In this document: positions 62,102-64,000 of the stretch, one piece after another
How the letters are laid out: each line of letters starts with the position of its first letter
Numbering within the stretch: position 1 is the stretch's first letter
NCBI RefSeq assembly: GCF_032852305.1
Contig: NZ_CP136594.1
Coordinates: 310,001 to 374,000 of the forward strand
Direction of reading: 5' to 3'
Source of the DNA: Parasphingorhabdus sp. SCSIO 66989
GTDB taxonomy: Bacteria; Pseudomonadota; Alphaproteobacteria; Sphingomonadales; Sphingomonadaceae
Length of the DNA stretch: 64,000 bases
The notes under the pieces: generated by a model
Told to the model about the DNA's origin: nothing
Seen by the model: only the letters and a program-made list of their open reading frames with translations
Database searches by the model: none
Position numbers and translations under genes: made by a program

Positions 62102-62571
62102 GCGGCGCGAACACCCTGGAACAAGCCAGTCAGGGTGCTGCCGCCCATTTCCGTTCGCTTGAATCGCTTTATGCCTCAGCGCAGATCAATGCATTGTTTG
62201 ACTCACAGCTCAGTATTGCTGCTGAGGGCCAGTCGGTTATCGAGTTCACCATAACCCCTGCCGTCTATCATGCCGCCGGAGCGGCGCATGGCACGATTTA
62301 TTTCAAAATGCTCGATGATGCCGCCTTTTATGCTGCGAACTCGATGGTCAGTGATCGGTTTCTGCTGACCACCGCATTCAACCTGCACTTTACCAAGCCG
62401 GTAAAGGAAGGAAAAGTGCGCGCCGAGGGCAAATGGATATCGGGTCATCGCCGGGTGTTGGTCGCCGAATCGCGGCTGGTTGACACGGAAGGCGATGAGA
62501 TCGGTCGCGGCACCGGCACCTTTATGCGCTCGCATATCGGGCTGAGCGGCCTTGATGGTTATCACCAATAA
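62098..62571 (+). CDS. PaaI/hotdog-fold thioesterase
   Basis: A 157-residue hotdog-fold protein: INALFDSQLSIAAEGQSVIEFTITPAVYHAAGAAHGTIYFKMLDDAAFYAANSMV is the core with the H..G...F.....A pattern, then LLTTAFNLHFTKPVKEGKVRAEGKWISGHRRVLVAESRLVDTEGDEIGRGTGTFM. Members cleave acyl-CoA or aryl-CoA thioesters; the substrate is unknown. ptsN overlap suggests cotranscription, and DUF1491 follows 23 bases later. Confidence 0.88.
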   Translation: MSGANTLEQASQGAAAHFRSLESLYASAQINALFDSQLSIAAEGQSVIEFTITPAVYHAAGAAHGTIYFKMLDDAAFYAANSMVSDRFLLTTAFNLHFTKPVKEGKVRAEGKWISGHRRVLVAESRLVDTEGDEIGRGTGTFMRSHIGLSGLDGYHQ

Positions 62572-62594
62572 ATTCGCCACTTCCGGGCCGAACC

Positions 62595-62939
62595 ATGATT
62601 GAGCCACGTATCGCGACTCACATCCGGGTGCGCGCCTTGCGACAAACTGTCGAGGCTGAGGGTGGATTTGCGATTGTGTTACAAAAGGGCGATCCGGTTT
62701 CTGGCGCGCTTCTGGTGCAACAGCTAAAAAATGGCAGAAACCCTGTCCTTTTTGAGCAAATGCCAAATTTTGACGGCCCCGGCGAATGGCTGGAAATCAA
62801 ACAGGAAAATCCTGATAACCTACAGGAATATAAAGATTATTTATCGCGACGCATGGAGCGTGATCGCGATTTATGGCTGATTGAACTGGATATCGCTGAT
62901 AGCGCACAACTGGTCGCCCTATTGCAATCCATTGGTTGA
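62595..62939 (+). CDS. DUF1491 family protein
   Basis: A 114-residue soluble protein beginning MIEPRIATHIRVRALRQTVEAEGGFAIVLQKGDPVSGALLVQQLKNGRNPVLFEQMPNFDG, followed by YKDYLSRRMERDRDLWLIELDIADSAQ. This pattern matches DUF1491, conserved in alphaproteobacteria and of unknown role. It follows the thioesterase closely and is likely in the same transcript as ptsN. Confidence 0.88.
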   Translation: MIEPRIATHIRVRALRQTVEAEGGFAIVLQKGDPVSGALLVQQLKNGRNPVLFEQMPNFDGPGEWLEIKQENPDNLQEYKDYLSRRMERDRDLWLIELDIADSAQLVALLQSIG

Positions 62940-63118
62940 CTCTTGTTACAAGATCGCTATTTGCGCCCCCACATTGATAAAGGCGTAGGCAGTCTGTGAA
63001 CTGAGGCAGATGAGCGCGCAGACGGGGGGCCGTCGAAATTGTCCGAGTGGCTGATCATAAAGATCGGCTGCAGAATGGCATTTTCACCAGACGCGCTCAC
63101 CGCACATATATTTGGTAT

Positions 63119-63850
63119 ATGAGTAAGAAACTGCAGATCGCGAGCGCGGTGGCTGTCACCGCGTCGACCCTGACCGTCCTTATGACCGGCGATGTTGGTC
63201 TGGCCTATGATCAGATGATCGGCAATGCGGCGGCACAGGAAATTTCTGACAGCAAAATGGAAGCACAGGTCGCCCCCGAGGTTATTATTGCCGAAACCGA
63301 GGGTGAAGATGGTGCGACCGACGGCGAGATCGTGGCCGATACCGCTGCCGATGGCGAAGGCGCCATGGTGCAGCCGCTGCCTGCAGACTATAAGACCCCG
63401 GAAGAAAAGCAGGCCGAAGCGCCCGTTCTCACCGGCGCAGACAGCTTGCGTGAGCTGGTGCGTCTGCAGGACGGCAATGCTGGCATGGATGAGCAACTGC
63501 GCTGCCTTGCCGGTGCGGTCTATTTTGAATCCAAGGGTGAATCTCTGCGCGGCCAATTGGCGGTGGCGCATGTGGTGAAGGCGCGTAAGCAATCGTCGCG
63601 CTTCCCCAATAGCTATTGCGGCGTTGTCTATCAGCGCAGCCAATTCTCTTTCGTGCGCGGCGGCAAGATGCCACGGATCAACACCGGCAGCCAGGCCTGG
63701 GCCAATGCCAAGGCGATTGCCCGCATTGCTGATCAGGATGCGTGGAAAAGCGATGTTGATGGCGCTCTGTTCTTCCATGCGCGTTACGTTAATCCGCGCT
63801 GGCGTCTGACGCGTATTGCGCAGATCGATAATCACGTCTTTTATCGCTGA
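63119..63850 (+). CDS. Cell wall hydrolase, SleB family
   Basis: About 243 residues with an N-terminal signal or anchor (SKKLQIASAVAVTASTLTVLMTGDVGLA), a long acidic linker (about 35-110), and a C-terminal SleB/hydrolase_2 domain: LRCLAGAVYFESKGESLRGQLAVAHVVKARKQSSRFPNSYCGVVYQRSQFSFVRGGKMPRI ending NPRWRLTRIAQIDNHVFYR. The glutamate of FESKGE is the probable catalytic residue. It should cut peptidoglycan in the periplasm. ATG 63119 was preferred over GTG 63047 because the signal starts there, but neither has a strong ribosome site. Confidence 0.88.
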   Translation: MSKKLQIASAVAVTASTLTVLMTGDVGLAYDQMIGNAAAQEISDSKMEAQVAPEVIIAETEGEDGATDGEIVADTAADGEGAMVQPLPADYKTPEEKQAEAPVLTGADSLRELVRLQDGNAGMDEQLRCLAGAVYFESKGESLRGQLAVAHVVKARKQSSRFPNSYCGVVYQRSQFSFVRGGKMPRINTGSQAWANAKAIARIADQDAWKSDVDGALFFHARYVNPRWRLTRIAQIDNHVFYR

Positions 63851-63870
63851 TATCCAAGCGAGCAAGATCA

Positions 63871-63908
63871 CCAAAAGGCGGCGTCGGGCAACCGGCGCCG
63901 CTTTTTTA
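63871..63908 (+). terminator. Rho-independent terminator after the cell wall hydrolase gene
   Basis: AAAAGGCGGCGtCGGgcaaCCGgCGCCGCTTTTTT folds into a GC-rich stem with a GCAA loop and ends in a T-run, about 20 bases after the stop. Confidence 0.88.
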
Positions 63909-63911
63909 TTC

Positions 63912-64000
63912 CTCCCCATTTTGGGGAGGGGGACCAGCGAAGCTGGTGGAGGGGCACCGTCGGCATGTTCCAATCTGCCGATTTCAACGGCCTCAGCCAA
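63912..64000. repeat. CTCCCC/GGGGAG palindromic repeat, cut by window edge
   Basis: CCTCCCCattttGGGGAGG, ACCAGCgaaGCTGGT and GGAGGGGCACC repeat the order seen at 661-798. The end of this copy may lie outside the window. Confidence 0.65.

Noticed and set aside
62957-64000. Minus-strand frame opposite the cell wall hydrolase
   Set aside because: It lies antisense to a clear SleB-type domain and runs through a terminator and a repeat; a shadow.

Overview
The window is a piece of an alphaproteobacterial chromosome, most likely from the Sphingomonadales. This placement is an inference from the order rho-hemJ-hemE-(origin)-ppsR-maf-aroE-coaE-dnaQ, the mnmE/mnmG/rsmG/parA/parB cluster, small proteins resembling the DUF6489, DUF1491 and DUF4402 families, a TonB receptor, and many dispersed palindromic repeats. 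The genus cannot be fixed from sequence alone. Coding density is high, and most intergenic stretches over 200 bases hold palindromes.

Layout. 1-5736: rpmI (cut by the window edge), rplT, an AraC-type regulator, pheS and pheT; pheT carries a palindromic repeat inserted in frame. 5827-8313: two adjacent flavin amine oxidases whose domain order is circularly permuted. 8427-11230: prfC, then a low-GC islet of small unknown genes. 11291-15591: DUF4345-like membrane protein, TonB receptor, TetR regulator, cytochrome b561. 15944-23366: metW/metX, hisC/tyrC, plsC, a YdcF-like protein, ftsX/ftsE. 23635-27059: zinc-ribbon membrane protein, small exported protein, tRNA-Leu(GAG), a MITE-like element and a winged-helix/TPR regulator. 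27462-36986: a trimeric autotransporter adhesin of about 3170 residues, divergent from that regulator. 37197-40247: MscS channel, a pair of tiny membrane genes and an 870-base repeat-rich gap. 40248-44804: an atypical chaperone-usher locus (usher-like protein, PapD-like chaperone, DUF4402-like subunit). 45059-51915: parB, parA, rsmG, mnmG, an inserted RhuM-family gene and mnmE, with three parS sites. 51926-56860: DUF6489-like protein, dienelactone hydrolase, TerC, rho, hemJ, hemE. 56861-57216: probable chromosomal origin. 57217-63850: ppsR, maf, aroE, coaE, dnaQ, hpf, ptsN, thioesterase, DUF1491, cell wall hydrolase.

How it works together. The right half is an origin-proximal region: a likely oriC between hemE and ppsR, parABS 7-10 kb away, and genes for tRNA modification, termination, heme, shikimate, CoA, replication fidelity and ribosome hibernation. 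The middle is devoted to the cell surface: giant adhesin with its probable regulator, a chaperone-usher fibre and a mechanosensitive channel. The left part is translation plus amino-acid metabolism. The most unusual items are the circularly permuted amine oxidase pair, the palindrome-derived peptide inside PheT, the 16-residue head repeats of the adhesin, and the RhuM gene sitting inside the mnmE-mnmG cluster beside a parS site.
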